Source of the DNA: Cornus controversa
Lineage: Eukaryota > Streptophyta > Magnoliopsida > Cornales > Cornaceae
Direction of reading: 5' to 3'
Assembly: GCA_026545225.1 (NCBI GenBank)
Contig: CM048849.1
Location: 30,018,336-30,082,335 of the forward strand
DNA: 64,000 bases
Below the pieces are notes generated by a model that was not told where the DNA came from, did no database searches, and saw only the letters and a list, made by a program, of their open reading frames with translations. The position numbers and the translations under genes are program-made. Positions 24,801 to 36,779 of this stretch are shown here, piece after piece. Each line of letters begins with the position of its first letter. The stretch's first letter is position 1.

Positions 24801-25175
24801 ATGGGAAGCAAAGTGTCAACAAAAGGAGATATATATAGTTACGGAGTCTTGGTATTGGAGATGATGATCGAAAAGAGGCCCACCGACACTATGTTTGTGG
24901 ATGGCCTTAATCTTCATAACTTTGCTAAGACGGCCTTGCCTGATCGTGTTACAGAGATTGTACACCCAATGCTCATAAACAATAACAAAGAAGAGACAAA
25001 AGTTATGCCCAATAGAGGAGGGAAAGAATCAAGAATTGACATCAGAAAAGAGTGCGTCATAACCATGATCAAGATTGGAGTTTCATGCTCTATGGAAGCA
25101 CCACAAGATCAAATGGATATAACTAATGTGGTTCGTGAGCTGAACCAGGTGAGGGACATTCTTCAAGGAAATTGA
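21887..25175 (+). pseudogene. LRR receptor-like kinase, subfamily XII type, copy 1 (broken)
   Basis: Homologue of the FLS2/EFR/Xa21 group of plasma-membrane pattern-recognition receptors. Start chosen at ATG 21887 (MSSAPS) because a hydrophobic signal peptide follows. In order: N-terminal LRR cap (DHLALLAFK ... WEGVKC), LRRs, transmembrane segment (ALIIVISALW ... LCFLFC, about 23800-23865), and a kinase with GVGSYGSVYKG, VAVK, HCDLKPSN (non-RD) and DFGIAR. The single intron (GT at 24533, AG at 24792) joins GYVAP to EYGMGSK; stop TGA at 25173. Lesions relative to copy 2: a 4-bp deletion near 22528 causing a stop at 22559, a 1-bp insertion near 22997, a 55-bp deletion near 23057 and an in-frame TAG at 23278. 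The kinase half remains open. Confidence 0.9.
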
Positions 25176-25760
25176 ACAGGTCAGAATGAGCAATTGGATA
25201 TTGCTTAAACTTAAATGCCTTTTATCACTGTTTGAAATCCCATAAGTCTTTCCTTCTTTTTTTTTTTTTTTGGTAATGTCTTTCCTTGTTAATAGCATGT
25301 AATGTAGATGATTTTGGTTCCTTCGAATCAGATCAAAATTTTATTGCATTGACACCATGAAGTGTTTCTCCTCCTATACACAACTCCATCACATTAGCAT
25401 CTTTATTCTGTCAAAAACAAAAAAGAAAAAAAGAAAGGGAAAAAGAAAAAAAGACAATCATGCTTATATATTGAAAAAAAGACAATCAGTACACATTTCT
25501 CTCCTTTCCTTTCTCCCTTTCACAAACAGTTTACATGACCATGGAGGTTGAAAACAATAAGAACAGCCAGAACTCAAGTAAGACAATCATGTTTATATAT
25601 TGAAGTCCATACCTTTCATGGGTTATGCACGATCCTTCAAATCAAAGCAATTGATGCTGTGAATTTTAAACATCCATATGATGTTGTTGGCAGTTGAAAT
25701 CTCTGAGCTAATTGAAACGGATGCTCAATTGGCTGAGGAATATTGTGAGGCAAACATTAT
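25176..25760. other. Downstream flank of receptor copy 1, no gene
   Basis: Holds the probable 3' UTR, a T-run near 25257-25272 and A-rich low-complexity sequence. The first ~200 bp after the stop resemble the downstream flank of copy 2 (CATGTAATG.AGATGATTTTGG). Confidence 0.6.
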
Positions 25761-25776
25761 ATATATATATATATAT

Positions 25777-26748
25777 ATTATATTTTATATTTATCCTTTT
25801 CCACATCCAATTAGGATTCATCTGATGTATAGGATAACTTGTTCCCCACTCTTTCCTTCTCCTATATATATGCCCTCACTGTATACTATTATATATCATT
25901 CATTAATACAATTCAGAGATATTATCTCCTCTCTTTCTTTATTTCTAACATGGTATCAGAGTCAACCGATCCTTGGTAAATCTTTCTCAATCCATCGTCG
26001 TCACCGTCGGGGATGGCACCACTAGCTTCATCCCCGGTGGACAATGGTCAATTATAGAAAATAGCTTCTGCTTTATATTTTTTTTTATGCAGATAATAAA
26101 AGAAAAATATGACAATCTAGTTCAAGTTCAATTCACCGGCTCCCACTAGCATCTGTGTGTCAAAGTTGTTGATTTCAATGAGCCTTCTTTTTTGATTTTC
26201 AAATCAGTTTTCACTCCAACGAGCAGTTTTCAGTCTTACCGCCGCTCCAACGAGTTCGCTTTTTTGCAACTTCTTTGTATGTGTTTCTCAGCCACTGTTG
26301 GTAACATCACCAGATTGTTTTCATGAGCCATAACATCTGTGTGTCAAAGTCGTTGTTTTCAACGAGCTCCTTTTCTGATTTTCAAATCAGTTTTCGCTCC
26401 AATGAGTCGCTTTCGGTCTTTCCGGCTCTTTTGCAGTTTCTTTGTATGTGTTCGCAGCCACAGTTGGTTACATCACCAGATTGTTTTCGCGAGCCGTATT
26501 CAAGATTTTGTCTTCAAACTGAAGTTGGTTTCATACGACTCACCTTGAGTTTGCGGGGGGGCTGTTAGATTTTATATTTCCTATTATATATTATATATCT
26601 TTTCCTAATAGGTTTCTTATGCCTTCTCCTAAATCATCTAGGATTAGGATTTCTTGTTTCCTAAACTTCCAAGATTATGTGCCTATAAATAGGCCTTTAT
26701 GTATTCTTCATAATTCAATGAATAAAATTCTCTTTCTTTATTTCTAAC

Positions 26749-26749
<1 letters not shown>
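25777..26749 (+). mobile_element. TRIM-like short LTR retrotransposon
   Basis: A left LTR-like segment ends TTTCTTTATTTCTAACA at 25950 and is followed immediately by TGGTATCAGAGTC, the initiator-Met tRNA primer-binding site. On the right a G-rich tract (GCGGGGGGG, 26553-26561) precedes a terminal repeat 26563-26749 starting TGTTAGATTTTATA and ending with the same TTTCTTTATTTCTAACA. The two LTRs have diverged strongly in the middle. The ~610-bp interior has no pol; a few codons after the PBS (ATGGCACCACTAGCTTC) look like a gag start. The left boundary is blurred by a TA run. Confidence 0.65.
26150..26500. repeat. Two ~184-bp tandem units inside the TRIM-like element
   Basis: ATCTGTGTGTCAAAG ... 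TTTTCAAATCAGTTTTC ... CATCACCAGATTGTTTTC occurs at 26151 and again at 26335. Confidence 0.8.

Positions 26750-26750
<1 letters not shown>

Positions 26751-26799
<49 letters not shown>
26751..26799. repeat. TA microsatellite
   Basis: Uninterrupted AT dinucleotide run directly after the right LTR of the TRIM-like element. Confidence 0.95.
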
Positions 26800-26801
<2 letters not shown>

Positions 26802-28059
26802 AGTAGCTAGGGAATGGTTTAAGAAGAAATATATCTTATTATGTGCATACAAAATAGCACGGGATTGTCGACCGGTTGGTCAATATGACCACAATGACAT
26901 GCGCAATTAAGGGAACGCTGATCAGAAGACTAACAACTGCACAAACACCTGTCAGAACATAAGCACAGAGTATTTAACAATTTAGAATATTGTACTTACT
27001 TTTCTCTCCTTTTTTTCAACTCTGGAACTAAATAAAATTTGAAAGATTAAGGGATTGTTTGGGGAGTTTTTTGGGAGACTAAAACGGACTTTCAAATTCA
27101 AAAAGTCCTTCCAAAAAAATTTTAGTGTTTGATGAAATAAGGAAAATGGACTTCTAATAAAAGTCAAAGTCCTAAGAAGTCCGTTCAAAGGAAGCCATAA
27201 AAACTTGCTTTTAGAAGGAAGCCAAAATTATTTTAAGTAACAAATTTTATTGACAATTTTGTCGTCTTTTATTTCTTGAAACTTGCCTATTGGGAGTAAT
27301 TACTAAGGATAAATTTGTCAAGTTAAAATTGTGTTAATTATGGAAGAAATTTTAAAAAATGCATCCACCAAATAACTTTTTTTTTTAAATTTCTTTTATT
27401 GAAGGCATTTTTAAAGGACTTTTAAATGGAATGAATTTTAGAATCAGGAAGCTTTTGGAATTAGGAAGCTCCTCCAAATAGGACATAAGAAAGTAGCATT
27501 AGAAGCTAGAAGCTATGGTTGGAAAGCTAAATTACATATACAATAGTCAAAATCCCATAAAGCACATTCCCTGCAGAAGGGTAGATTTATCAAAATATAT
27601 CCTCTACACAATCCAAGCACAATGGATTCATCTAGACATAGATAATCATTAATCTGATGTCTTATACAATCTGAGAGAGCTTTCATAAATGAATGTATAT
27701 ACAAACTCACCTTATGAGAAAGACCATGAGAGAATTTCGATCGGCGAGCTATTGAATCCACCAGGTAAGCAAGAGCTTCCAATGAGGACAATAGAAGCTT
27801 CGGTAGAGCTAACTAGTTCAGTTCATGAATCGGTTTGATGCCTCCAGTAACTCATCGGCAAGAGCTTCAAAAAGATATATAATTAGGGAGACCTCTGCAT
27901 TGCCGACAGATCTCGTCCACAAGAGATTTTGGCCATCCGATGGGTTCGATTGGAAAAATCTTTACATGGACGAGAACTTTATGCCAATGAGAGCTTTGAT
28001 GGGCGGGGGCTTCCACTGCCAATTGGTTTGATTCCTTGAAGGTTGAATAGAAATGAGAA

Positions 28060-28097
<38 letters not shown>

Positions 28098-28280
28098 CTC
28101 TGAAACCATGATAGAAAATAAAGAAATATATATATAAGGCGGAAGCTATTTTTTATGATTGATTGGGACCGCCGGGATGAATTAAAAATCCTAGATGAAT
28201 TATGATAGAAAGTAACATAATATTAAATATATTATCTAACAGTAATTATTATTATTATTTTTTCAAAATAAAATATTTTT
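26800..28280. other. Intergenic, no gene recognised
   Basis: AT-rich. The stretch 27044-27475 has weakly inverted ends (GTTTGGGGAG and its approximate complement CTCCTCCAAATA) and could be an old MITE. A GA run lies at 28065-28095. The open frames at 27513-27791 (minus) and 27825-28031 carry no known domain. Confidence 0.5.
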
Positions 28281-28540
28281 TTCTCACAAAATGTTCTGTC
28301 TATGCTAAAAAGTTAGTTTTCCTCATTAATTTGGTTTTGTCACAAAAGATTAATTTTTCAGCACAAAATTTATTATTTGTGGCAAAAATTTTAACTTTTC
28401 TCACAAAATTTAGTATTTGTGCCAATTATTTTAGCTTTGGTCACAAAATTTATTGTTTGTGCCAAAAAAAGAATTTTAGTTATGAATTTATTTTTGTGAC
28501 AAAAACTTGTGTGGCCAAATCACCAATTTGTTGTAATGAT
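28280..28540. mobile_element. Truncated CACTA-like terminus
   Basis: An array of short motifs (GTCACAAAATTTA, TTTGTGCC) in alternating orientation leads to AATTTGTTGTAATGA, a degraded CACTA right end (complement TCATTACAACAAATT). No matching left end was found. Confidence 0.4.
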
Positions 28541-28559
28541 TTTAATTAAACGTTTTGTA

Positions 28560-28825
28560 GAGGGAAAAGTTTGCACCAATAGAAACCCGACCAATGTGGA
28601 GAATTTACCTATAAATGCAAGTAGAATTGGATGAAGTGGGGATTCATAGAAAAATAGAGAGAAAAATATTAAGAGATCTTTTTCTAATTTTTGTGCTCTA
28701 ACATGCAAGAGGCAAATTGCCTAAGCGATAAAAAGAGATTAGAATCCATTATCTCATTCCTTGTTTGAGTGTTTTTCTAGTGTAGTTTGCTTGACTTTTT
28801 CTTCAAGCAATTTTTTATACCTACA
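28560..28825 (+). repeat. 3' portion of a Ty3-gypsy 5' LTR
   Basis: The sequence runs to CTACA at 28825 and is followed by TTTGGTGCCATCTGTGGGAA, the typical LTR/PBS junction of Tat/Athila-type plant gypsy elements. A TATA-like CTATAAATGCAAG is at 28610. The 5' end is missing or unrecognised. Confidence 0.6.
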
Positions 28826-29800
28826 CTTTGGTGCCATCTGTGGGAAAGAACAAAGCGGATATTTTTGAATCATGGTCGTGTAATTAATATCCGGGCTTTA
28901 AGCCGTCAAACAGATGTCACACCAAAAGATGGAGATTCATGAAAATCAATAATACATGCGACAATAACTCTTGCACGATTCGAGGCTTTCCAGAAAGAGA
29001 ATGAAGAGATCCAGTGGTTAGCTCAACTAGATAATCAAGGTGTTAGAAATAATGCTAGAGAAGAAGTATAGGAATCAACCCATCCCATTGTAAGAAGATC
29101 ACGATGGGAGCGGGATCAGAACGATGTTCTAGACAACCATCTGATTAATGATTAGGAAGTTGATCAGAATGACCTTTTTCTTAATGCGTAGCCAGACTAG
29201 AGGGCCTAGATGTAGAGGAAGATCAACACGAGACTCAAAGACCTCAAGGCCCAGACACTAGCTGATCTAGTCGGCCAATTAAGTAGACTAGTCCAATCAC
29301 CATTCACAGAAGATATCATTAGAGCTCCCAAACCAAATAAGTTTGTGATGGCAACATTCACAACCTTTAATGGCACAACCGACCCTATTGAACATATCTA
29401 TCACTTTTAAGGCTGGTCAATCCCCAATTTTGAGAAGCTTTATGAGTTATTCATTGCTTAGTACGTTGGGAACATTCATCAGAAAAATATTGTTTCATCT
29501 CTATTTATGATGAGTCAAGTCAAGGGAGAGAGCCTTAAAGCATTTCTTACCCGCTTCAATCTTGAGATGTAAATGATTGGCCACTACTATCCAGTGGCAA
29601 CGATAAAGGCTTTCAAAATAGCAATCAAACGAAGGAACAAATCAAAATGTCCAAGCAAACTAGAAGTGAATAATCATCAAGCAGAGAGCCCAAAAACAAG
29701 CAAAAATATCAAGAAAATATCACCCCTCTGAAGACAAGTTTGACAAGATTGTACTAGGAGAACAAGAACAAATGATTTTTCTGTTCCCCTCCTCCTATGC
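28826..29800 (+). pseudogene. Ty3-gypsy gag remnant
   Basis: Starts with a PBS-like TTTGGTGCCATCTGTGGG (28827). Further on, broken codons read SPFTEDIIRAPKPNKFVMAT followed by FNGTTDPIEHIYHF (about 29296-29410). SQVKGESLKAFLTRFNLEM then appears near 29512-29570, the conserved core of the retrotransposon gag domain. Multiple in-frame stops (for example at 29151, 29408 and 29571) show decay. No protease or pol follows. Confidence 0.7.
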
Positions 29801-29850
29801 GACTGACATTGAAGCAAAGGGATAAAACTAAGCCCTGAGCTTTTCATATT

Positions 29851-31047
29851 TGTAAAAACCCCATTTTTTACCTCAAATTTTTATTCTAAATCCTTAGTTA
29901 TAAGCACGTAACTTAAACCTTAATTTCTAGACATTGCCCGAAAAGGGGCCCATGAAAGCATTCAAAATAGGTAACCAAAGATCCGAGTGTCAAAACGAAA
30001 AATGAACTTCACTAATACGTTCTCTAAGACCCAAAATCCTATAAAATAGTACTTATAGAAGTCACACATTCACCCAAACACTCTAATGCAACCCAAACCC
30101 TAGACAATGATAGAATGATCATTTCAAAAATTCAACTCGTAATTCAATGGTCTAATCGACAAACCAACTTCACCATTGAGTTCAAAAAGGTAAAAAAAAC
30201 CTACAAAATACTACTCATGGGTAGCGTGAGCCCTTCCGAACAGTCTGTTGGCCCAAACTCTAGCATGTGTCTGAGGGTGTTTTAGTCATTTCACACACGC
30301 TAGACATAATAAAAATCTGGGCTAAGGGAATCTCAGGCATTCTCATGCCACTTTCTCTCTCCTATCTTCATCCCTCCACCTTCTCTCTACATTTCAGAGT
30401 GCTTTGGCTTGGATTCAAGTTTCGTTAAAAAAAGACAACATGTAGAGGGAGGCTAGGGCTTTACTTTAAACTAAACAAAGTTGCATTTCAAAAAGATAGA
30501 CCTCTGTGAAGCTATTGAAAATTACTTGGAAGGTTTCCAAATTCGAGGTAGGGGTTCTCCTTCTCTTCTATGTGTCAATTCTAGGGTTTTGGGTGAAGAG
30601 GTGAGGTGTAGGATGTGTCTTGCATAAATGAGAGAGGTAAGAGGTCTGGGATTTAATGTTTTCTCCTTATCTTGAGTCTCTTCTATGAAAAATTGATGTG
30701 CCTTGTGATATGTATCACATGAGAGGCTAGTATGTGCAAATGTGTGAAGTTGAGAGTATGAATACCTAAATGCTAGTTTGTGTGTATGTGAAATTATGTG
30801 CAATGGTGAACATATATATTGTTATGTGTTGATATGTAAATGTGAAATGCATACTAGTTATATATATCAAGTGTATGCATTGAGTAAAGCATGAGTAATG
30901 TATGCTAAGTTTGGAATTGTAGGCATATGTGAGAAATATGCATGTTTTAGACATATATGTGCTATATATGGTATATGGTGATGAGATGCATGCTAGATAC
31001 TCTCTTAGCATTGATGACATAAATGAAGAACAAAAATTACATGCTAT

Positions 31048-31096
<49 letters not shown>

Positions 31097-31638
31097 TACA
31101 TATATGGGGAGGTTGCGAGAAATATATGGAACAAGGGATGTGCACGGGACTTCAGAGTGGTCCAACCATGTCATGAGAGGTGTTATAATCATCCACTAGG
31201 TATGGCCCTCCAAGTGGACCCTTTATACCATGGCTAAGGCCTAGAATCGGAGTATGTGCACATTTGGTGAGTTTTGGAGTTGTTCGCTCACAATTTGGCA
31301 AACTAATATATTGTCATGGTTGTATAATCCCTCGGAGTTATCCCAATCATACAATTGTTATCGGAGGTGTCCAAGGTTACATGATCCTTGGAGCGGACCA
31401 ATCATGTAGGGTATCGGATTAGGGCCAAAAGTGTGAGCATATACATATCTTGATGCTTATATGTTTCAAATATGTTAAGCGTGATATGTGATTAAATACA
31501 ACTATCCTTACTTGCATTTTGAGTTGAATGAATGTGAAATTGTTAACGTGGCATGTAGTATAGAAGCACGCATTCCAATTATTGACATGGCATGTTGAGA
31601 CAGATAATGTCATCTCTTGAGGAGACGATAAGAACTCA
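29851..31638 (+). mobile_element. Probable Ty3-gypsy chromovirus LTR (solo or truncated)
   Basis: It begins TGTAAAAACCCCATTTTT, like the TGTAATACCCC start of chromovirus LTRs (the one at 63143 in this window is clear). The right part carries GTCATGAGAGGTGTTATAATC-type repeats, and the end GAACTCACCAACA is followed by GGTATCGC, resembling a decayed primer-binding site. No clean target duplication (ATATT against GGTAT). A TA microsatellite occupies about 31050-31093. Boundaries and family are inferred. Confidence 0.4.
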
Positions 31639-31727
31639 CCAACAGGTATCGCTTTATTCTCCTCTTTGTATCAATCTAAAAATGTTGTTACCTTTTGTTA
31701 TCTTTATAAGCGGGCTTTATGTTTGCA

Positions 31728-31896
31728 GGTTGGAGACTCTACAAACTTGGCTCCGACAAAATTAGTGGGTAAATTGCTCAATCTTTTTGATAGCACTGCT
31801 CACCATGTCATTGGGGGACTACAGCCACCTGTGACATCTATGAGTACTTATCAATATATTTTTTCTTTCTTTTCAAGTGTGACAGAATTGCCATGA
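31728..31896 (+). pseudogene. Unrecognised exon-like segment A
   Basis: Follows a good acceptor (TATGTTTGCAG) and reads open as VGDSTNLAPTKLVGKLLNLF and onward to a stop at 31894. Codon use looks like a real exon but I do not recognise the protein. No start codon or partner exon can be assigned with confidence. It may be part of a captured or duplicated gene fragment. Confidence 0.3.
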
Positions 31897-32180
31897 AGGT
31901 TAAGCAAAACTTTTGTGCATCGGGGGCAAGATTATATTGTCATTGTTAGTTTAATGGGGTAGAATTTATAATTTTAGCTATGTTGAAGGTTGGAATGACC
32001 TTATAATGTTTTGACAACCTAAAATACCTGAAACTAGGCATTGTGAATCTACCAAATATATTAAGAAAATTTCACTATTAAGTATTGATTGATTTGACCT
32101 CATTTCTTCCATGTTTGATTATTTCATAGTCTCAACATCACGGGTTTACAGTATCCTTTCAACATTCATTTTCTTGCAGC

Positions 32181-32310
32181 TTGGGGATGGATTGGTGTAT
32201 GAAGTTGTAGATGGTTCAAATGTCTTTCCCGATTTCTGTGGCCCATCTCGGAGTTATAGTCCTCTTCCTTTGGATGCGGTTACTAAAGCTGAGAAATTGA
32301 CTTTATCAGG
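32181..32310 (+). pseudogene. Unrecognised exon-like segment B
   Basis: Bounded by an acceptor (TTTCTTGCAG) and a donor-like TTATCAG|GTAGCC. Reads open as LGDGLVYEVVDGSNVFPDF and CGPSRSYSPLPLDAVTKAEK. Composition and splice sites suggest a genuine exon of an unidentified gene; the relation to segment A 300 bp upstream is unknown. The interval 32341-33426 after it holds no gene. Confidence 0.35.
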
Positions 32311-33426
32311 TAGCCAGTTTAGTTGTTGTTTGGTAAATTAAATAGTTAAAAGGTTTTGTCACTCAGCTTTGTGCCTCTACCTAGTTCTTTTCATTGTGTT
32401 TATTCAGCTTTACTTCTAAATCGAGTAATTTGTTTATTATTATTATTATTATAAATGGTTCCAATTGACGATTGATTATATTGCTATGCAATCTGTTTGC
32501 TTGATTAGTATTTTTTAGATATATATTCGTATTATAATGGTAAGCTAATATACAAGACTAATAAATAAATAAATAATTATAAAAAGCTACTGTGAGAGTG
32601 CTCTTATTGATCTTGCACTGTCAGAGGAGCATTCTTCCTATAGAAGGCTTGCTCAAAAAATTATGATACGTTGTGTGTAAAGTTGTAATATTATTTCTGT
32701 AAATGAAGATTTCATCATTAAGAAGAGAAACTTGAAAAACATATGTTAAGCATGAAACATAAATCTTAGTAAGAAAATTATGATAATAAATATGGTATAA
32801 CTTAAATTCTATATTTAGTTTAATTAGAGTAATAATAATTATGTCTTAATTTTCTCTCTTTTAATTAGTTGTGGTTCATGTGTTATAATATAATGAATCA
32901 TATCAAGTTTATAGAGACCACATGTTCTCTATATATCTAGTTGATATGGTTTCGAGCAAAACTAAGAGATTGTGGAAAATTAGTGATTGGAGTTGCAGCA
33001 TTTACTTTACAGTTAGTATGCACGCTAAATATATATACATATATTATGCTTAAAAGTCTTCATCCCTATATATAGAAGATACGTGTAGAGGTAGTAAAAT
33101 ATGGAAGAATATGAAGTGTCCTGAACCTAATACCAACCTCGGATTAGCAATGATAACTCAGCCAATTTAATATATTCCCGCTCACTACAAGTCTACATCC
33201 TTGTGATTGTTTTATATGACAATAATCCTCTGGAAATTAAATATTAGGGTTATTAAATATATTATATTTTTAATGAGCATCATCATCAAGAACAAATTAG
33301 TCCTCGTTTGGGCTGCATGAATGAATTAGTTCGATATTCACTATGCCATATTATCACATAGTAAATTAGCCATAAATATTCGTCATAAATCGTAATGATG
33401 TCTAATAACACTATAATTTCTCCCAG

Positions 33427-33792
33427 ATTTCAAGAATGAACTGAGATCACTTAACAGAGAATTGTAGCTTCATATTTTGGAGCTTGCTGATGTTCTTGTA
33501 GAGCGACCATCACAATATGCAAGAAGAGTTGAAGACATATCCCTTATTTTCAAGAACATACATCACCTTCTAAATTCATTGCGGCCTCATCAGGTATGAA
33601 TTTCTTAAGTAATATTAACATCCTTATTTATTTGTACATTTTGGAGAACCTATTTCATTATGTAGTTTATTTTCTCTTCTTTCTTCCTTCCTTCCTTTTT
33701 CTCTGCTTCCTTTTCATAGGCCCGAGCAACACTATTCGACATACTAGAACTTCAGATACAACGCCATAAACAAGCGTGGAGGATATTAAGAG
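33427..33792 (+). pseudogene. MED7: Mediator subunit 7 gene fragment
   Basis: MED7 is a middle-module subunit of the RNA polymerase II Mediator complex. Exon 33427-33593 (acceptor CCCAG, donor CAG|GTATGA) gives FKNELRSLNREL, then a stop, then LHILELADVLVERPSQYARR and SLIFKNIHHLLNSLRPHQ. Exon 33720-33792 gives ARATLFDILELQIQRHKQA. Two lesions are visible: a nonsense TAG where Gln is expected after NREL, and a 1-base loss after KQA that throws VEDIK out of frame. Upstream MED7 exons were not found. Introns are retained, so this is a DNA-level fragment rather than a processed copy. Confidence 0.85.
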
Positions 33793-33939
33793 GTATAGTT
33801 CTTTTCATTGTTGAGGCCTTCTAATACTGCTGGAAATTGTTCTTCATAAAATTTAAAAATGAGATCATTACATTGTTCGAGCATCTAAAATGACTTTTTG
33901 CTTTTACATTTTGCTTGAGCAAGAATATTTATTAACCAT

Positions 33940-34055
33940 TGAGCCTCTGGCTCAAATGTTATCTCCTTATCTTCTCATATGAGAGGTTGAGGGTTCACGT
34001 TCCCTATAAGGCATAGTGGGTGTGTGTGTTAAGTTAAAAAATAAAAATAAACTTA
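33940..34055 (+). mobile_element. tRNA-derived SINE
   Basis: An A-box-like TGGCTCAAATG (33969) and a B-box-like GGTTCACGTTCC (34002) lie at tRNA-type spacing, with a short GT-rich tail and an A-rich end (TTAAAAAATAAAAATAAA). It lies in a presumed intron or flank of the MED7 fragment. Confidence 0.55.
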
Positions 34056-34059
34056 TTAC

Positions 34060-35980
34060 TTCCTAGACATTTTTCTACTTTCCAATTTCTATCTTCAGTT
34101 CATTGATTTGAGTTGGGATCCATTGCTTTGCAGCAGTAAATTGCTGGCGCTGCCATGTTTGACCAAGCAAGTTTGTATCTCTGCGATATTGTGCAAACAA
34201 TGGCAAAAGGTTAGCCCATCTATGCCTTCTAGCACTCCACATTGGGAGGACCAAACTGACAAATATATATATTTGTTTAACTTATTATTCACTGCTTCTT
34301 ATTCTTGTTTAATTTAATCTGTTGCTTTCATTAATTTTCTTTTGAAAACTTATTTTTGATTGCATCTTAATGTGTTGATTTTTTGTTCTTTACATGATTG
34401 CTTCAATGCATAATTTGTTCCTCTTTACATCAATGAGTAACTCTTGTTTGTATTTGTTGTTGTTTTCATTTCTGGTCTAGTTACAATCCTTGGGGCTGAT
34501 GTTGGGCAAGTGAGGTAGGTGAGAGGTTGTTAGTTTCGACTGAGGTGTGGAAGTGGGTTGTGGTGATGGCTGGTTGTGAGTGAGGGAAGTGGGATAGTGT
34601 TGAGCCATGGTGAGGTAGATGGTTTGGCTTTGGTAGGTGATAGTTTGCTACTGAAGTGGGTTTTGGTGGTTGCTAGTGGAGGTGAATGTGGGTGTGTGTG
34701 GCTGAGTTTGAAGGTGGTGGGGAAGGCTCTCTCTTTTGCTTTCTTTTCTTTCCTCCCCAGGACATCTCTCATTTCCCACTCATCACTTCACTATTCTTTT
34801 ATTTCTTTTCACTCACCAATAGACCCTCTTCATTCTCTTTATTCCTTCTTTCTTTTTTTTCTTTTCTTTTCTTTTTTTCTTTCTCTCTTTTCTGATTCTT
34901 TTCTCACTCCCTCTCATCAGCTAGCTAACAATAGCACATAGATGGTGGTGGGTTGAATGATGGTGCCTTTGGGTGCTTGTGGTGGATGAAGTGAGGTTGC
35001 AGGTGAAGGAATTTGGTCTTCATGTTGGGTGAGCTTGAGTGGGCTGTGAGGTGGAGAGGATGATGAGGTGGGTGAGGCTGTTATGGTGGCCAGAAGTGAG
35101 GGTGATGTTGGTGTGGCAGTGGTTTGAGATGAGGTGATGATTCGGTGATGGCTGTGGGCTGTTTATAGTGAGGAGGTTGTTTAGTTGGCTGCCATTGTTG
35201 GCTAGTGGACAGTAGCTGATTGATTAGTGAGGAAGATGGCTCTTTACTGGTGTTGTCATTGTTCTTGATTAGATGTAACATGAAAACCAAAATTTGACGT
35301 CTAATTTTGTAACTGCATTGATTTGATTTTAAGTGCACTAATTTTTTAGCTTTTTTCATGGACTATTTTACTTCTCTATCAATTCTACGACTCGAGTTTT
35401 AACTCAATTGCAGGATGAAATGATAGAGAAGCCTACACAGGTTGCTCTAAATTCTGATGCTATCATAAGTCTAATCATAATGATGCAAAGATAGTGCATA
35501 ACCAACTCAGTATCAAGAGCAGTACGAATACCACTAGTACCACCACCACCATGATAAATATAATCTCTGTCCTTTAGTTTTTTTTTTGAATGTTTTCTGT
35601 AGAATTTTGTACATGGTAAATATAAAAATTGACAAGATTTCTCAATCCAAATCCTTTTGTATGGCTAAAAAAATATAGAGAAATTGAGTTAGTACTGTCA
35701 TTTATGATTGTGGTTATAGGATATATATGATATCATTCAACTGCTATATTAGTTGTACCAAATTTTATGATCATGCATGCATTTATGTGATTTTGATATA
35801 CTATTTTGTCATATATATAAATTACTTCTGATATTGATATTAATATTTTTTTATATTGGTGTGTATTTTTTTAAAAAAATATACCTATAAAAATAGAAAA
35901 TAAATAAATAAATCAATCAAAGCAAAATCAATCTCATAATAAAATAAAATAAAAAAATAATTATAATAACAAAAATAAAA
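34060..35980. other. No gene recognised; low-complexity G-rich and CT-rich tracts
   Basis: Open frames at 34576-34941 and 35081-35359 (minus) are driven by GGTGAGGT-type and CTTTT-type low complexity. An exon-like piece follows GCAG at 35413 (GATGAAATGATAGAGAAGCC) but cannot be assigned. Confidence 0.45.
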
Positions 35981-35984
35981 AAAT

Positions 35985-36222
35985 TAATGTATTAGCGACA
36001 GACTTTGCAAATTAGCAATAGAAACAAATCGTCGCTAATATATGCACTATTAGTGACAGGTATACCTCGTCGCTAATACCTTTTAGCGATGACAATAATG
36101 GAGATGGTACATACCTTTGCTAAAGTGCCCACCATTTTGCGATGGAAGAATTAGCGACAGACAGATTTAATCTTTCGCGACAATTTTAGCCGTCTCAAAA
36201 GCCCAAAATTCTTGTAGCAAGG
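35985..36222. mobile_element. CACTA-like terminus, truncated
   Basis: Alternating TTAGCGACG / CGTCGCTAAT motifs form a subterminal array. It ends AAAATTCTTGTAGCAAGG, close to the inverted CACTACAAGAATT terminus with the last bases mutated. No left end was found. The motif family differs from those of both intact CACTA elements in the window. Confidence 0.5.
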
Positions 36223-36537
36223 TCGAAACCTATATGTTCTCACCACTTTACCCAGACTATGTGACTCTCATGCTTGATTAACGATGTTCACATGCAATTG
36301 AATCCACTCAAAAAATTCAAACGTTCAAATCCTTGTTCAATACATTGATGTCTTCTTTCGAAGTTTTAAGTTTCATGCCTTTAATTATCATTTGCATGTT
36401 TTATGTGCTTGCTCTCTGTCTTCAATCACATGATCAATTAAAAGAATAAAAGTGAAAGACTACAACTTGATCATGTGATGTTTTGACACTGAATATTGCC
36501 AATTACAAACATATACATAAAGGTTGATGAGTAAGTG

Positions 36538-36706
36538 ACTTTTACGAACGTCGACATGAATGTGTTAGAAGAATGACGTTGACAAAGGTCGATGTGGATA
36601 GAGTGATCTTTAAGAAGGTCGATGTTGAAGGTGACATTTTCGAAGGTCGATGTGAATGTGCTAGAAGAATGACCTTGACGAAGGCCGATGTGAATAGAGT
36701 TAACCA
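36538..36706. repeat. Short tandem repeat, ~97-bp period
   Basis: GAATGTGTTAGAAGAATGAC ... GTCGATGTG.ATAGAGT recurs about 97 bp later with a few changes; an internal GAAGGTCGATGT motif also repeats between the two. Confidence 0.7.
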
Positions 36707-36779
36707 TTACATAATTTCTACTTTCATAAGTAAAAAAAAATTGTAAATTTTACCTAGTCCCAGTCAAATTCTAATGGTA

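Noticed and set aside
27044-27475. MITE with inverted ends
   Set aside because: Terminal complementarity is weak and no target duplication was seen; mentioned only within the intergenic entry.
34576-34941. 121-codon open frame
   Set aside because: Composed of GGTGAGGT-like and CTTTT-like low-complexity sequence, with no domain or splice context.
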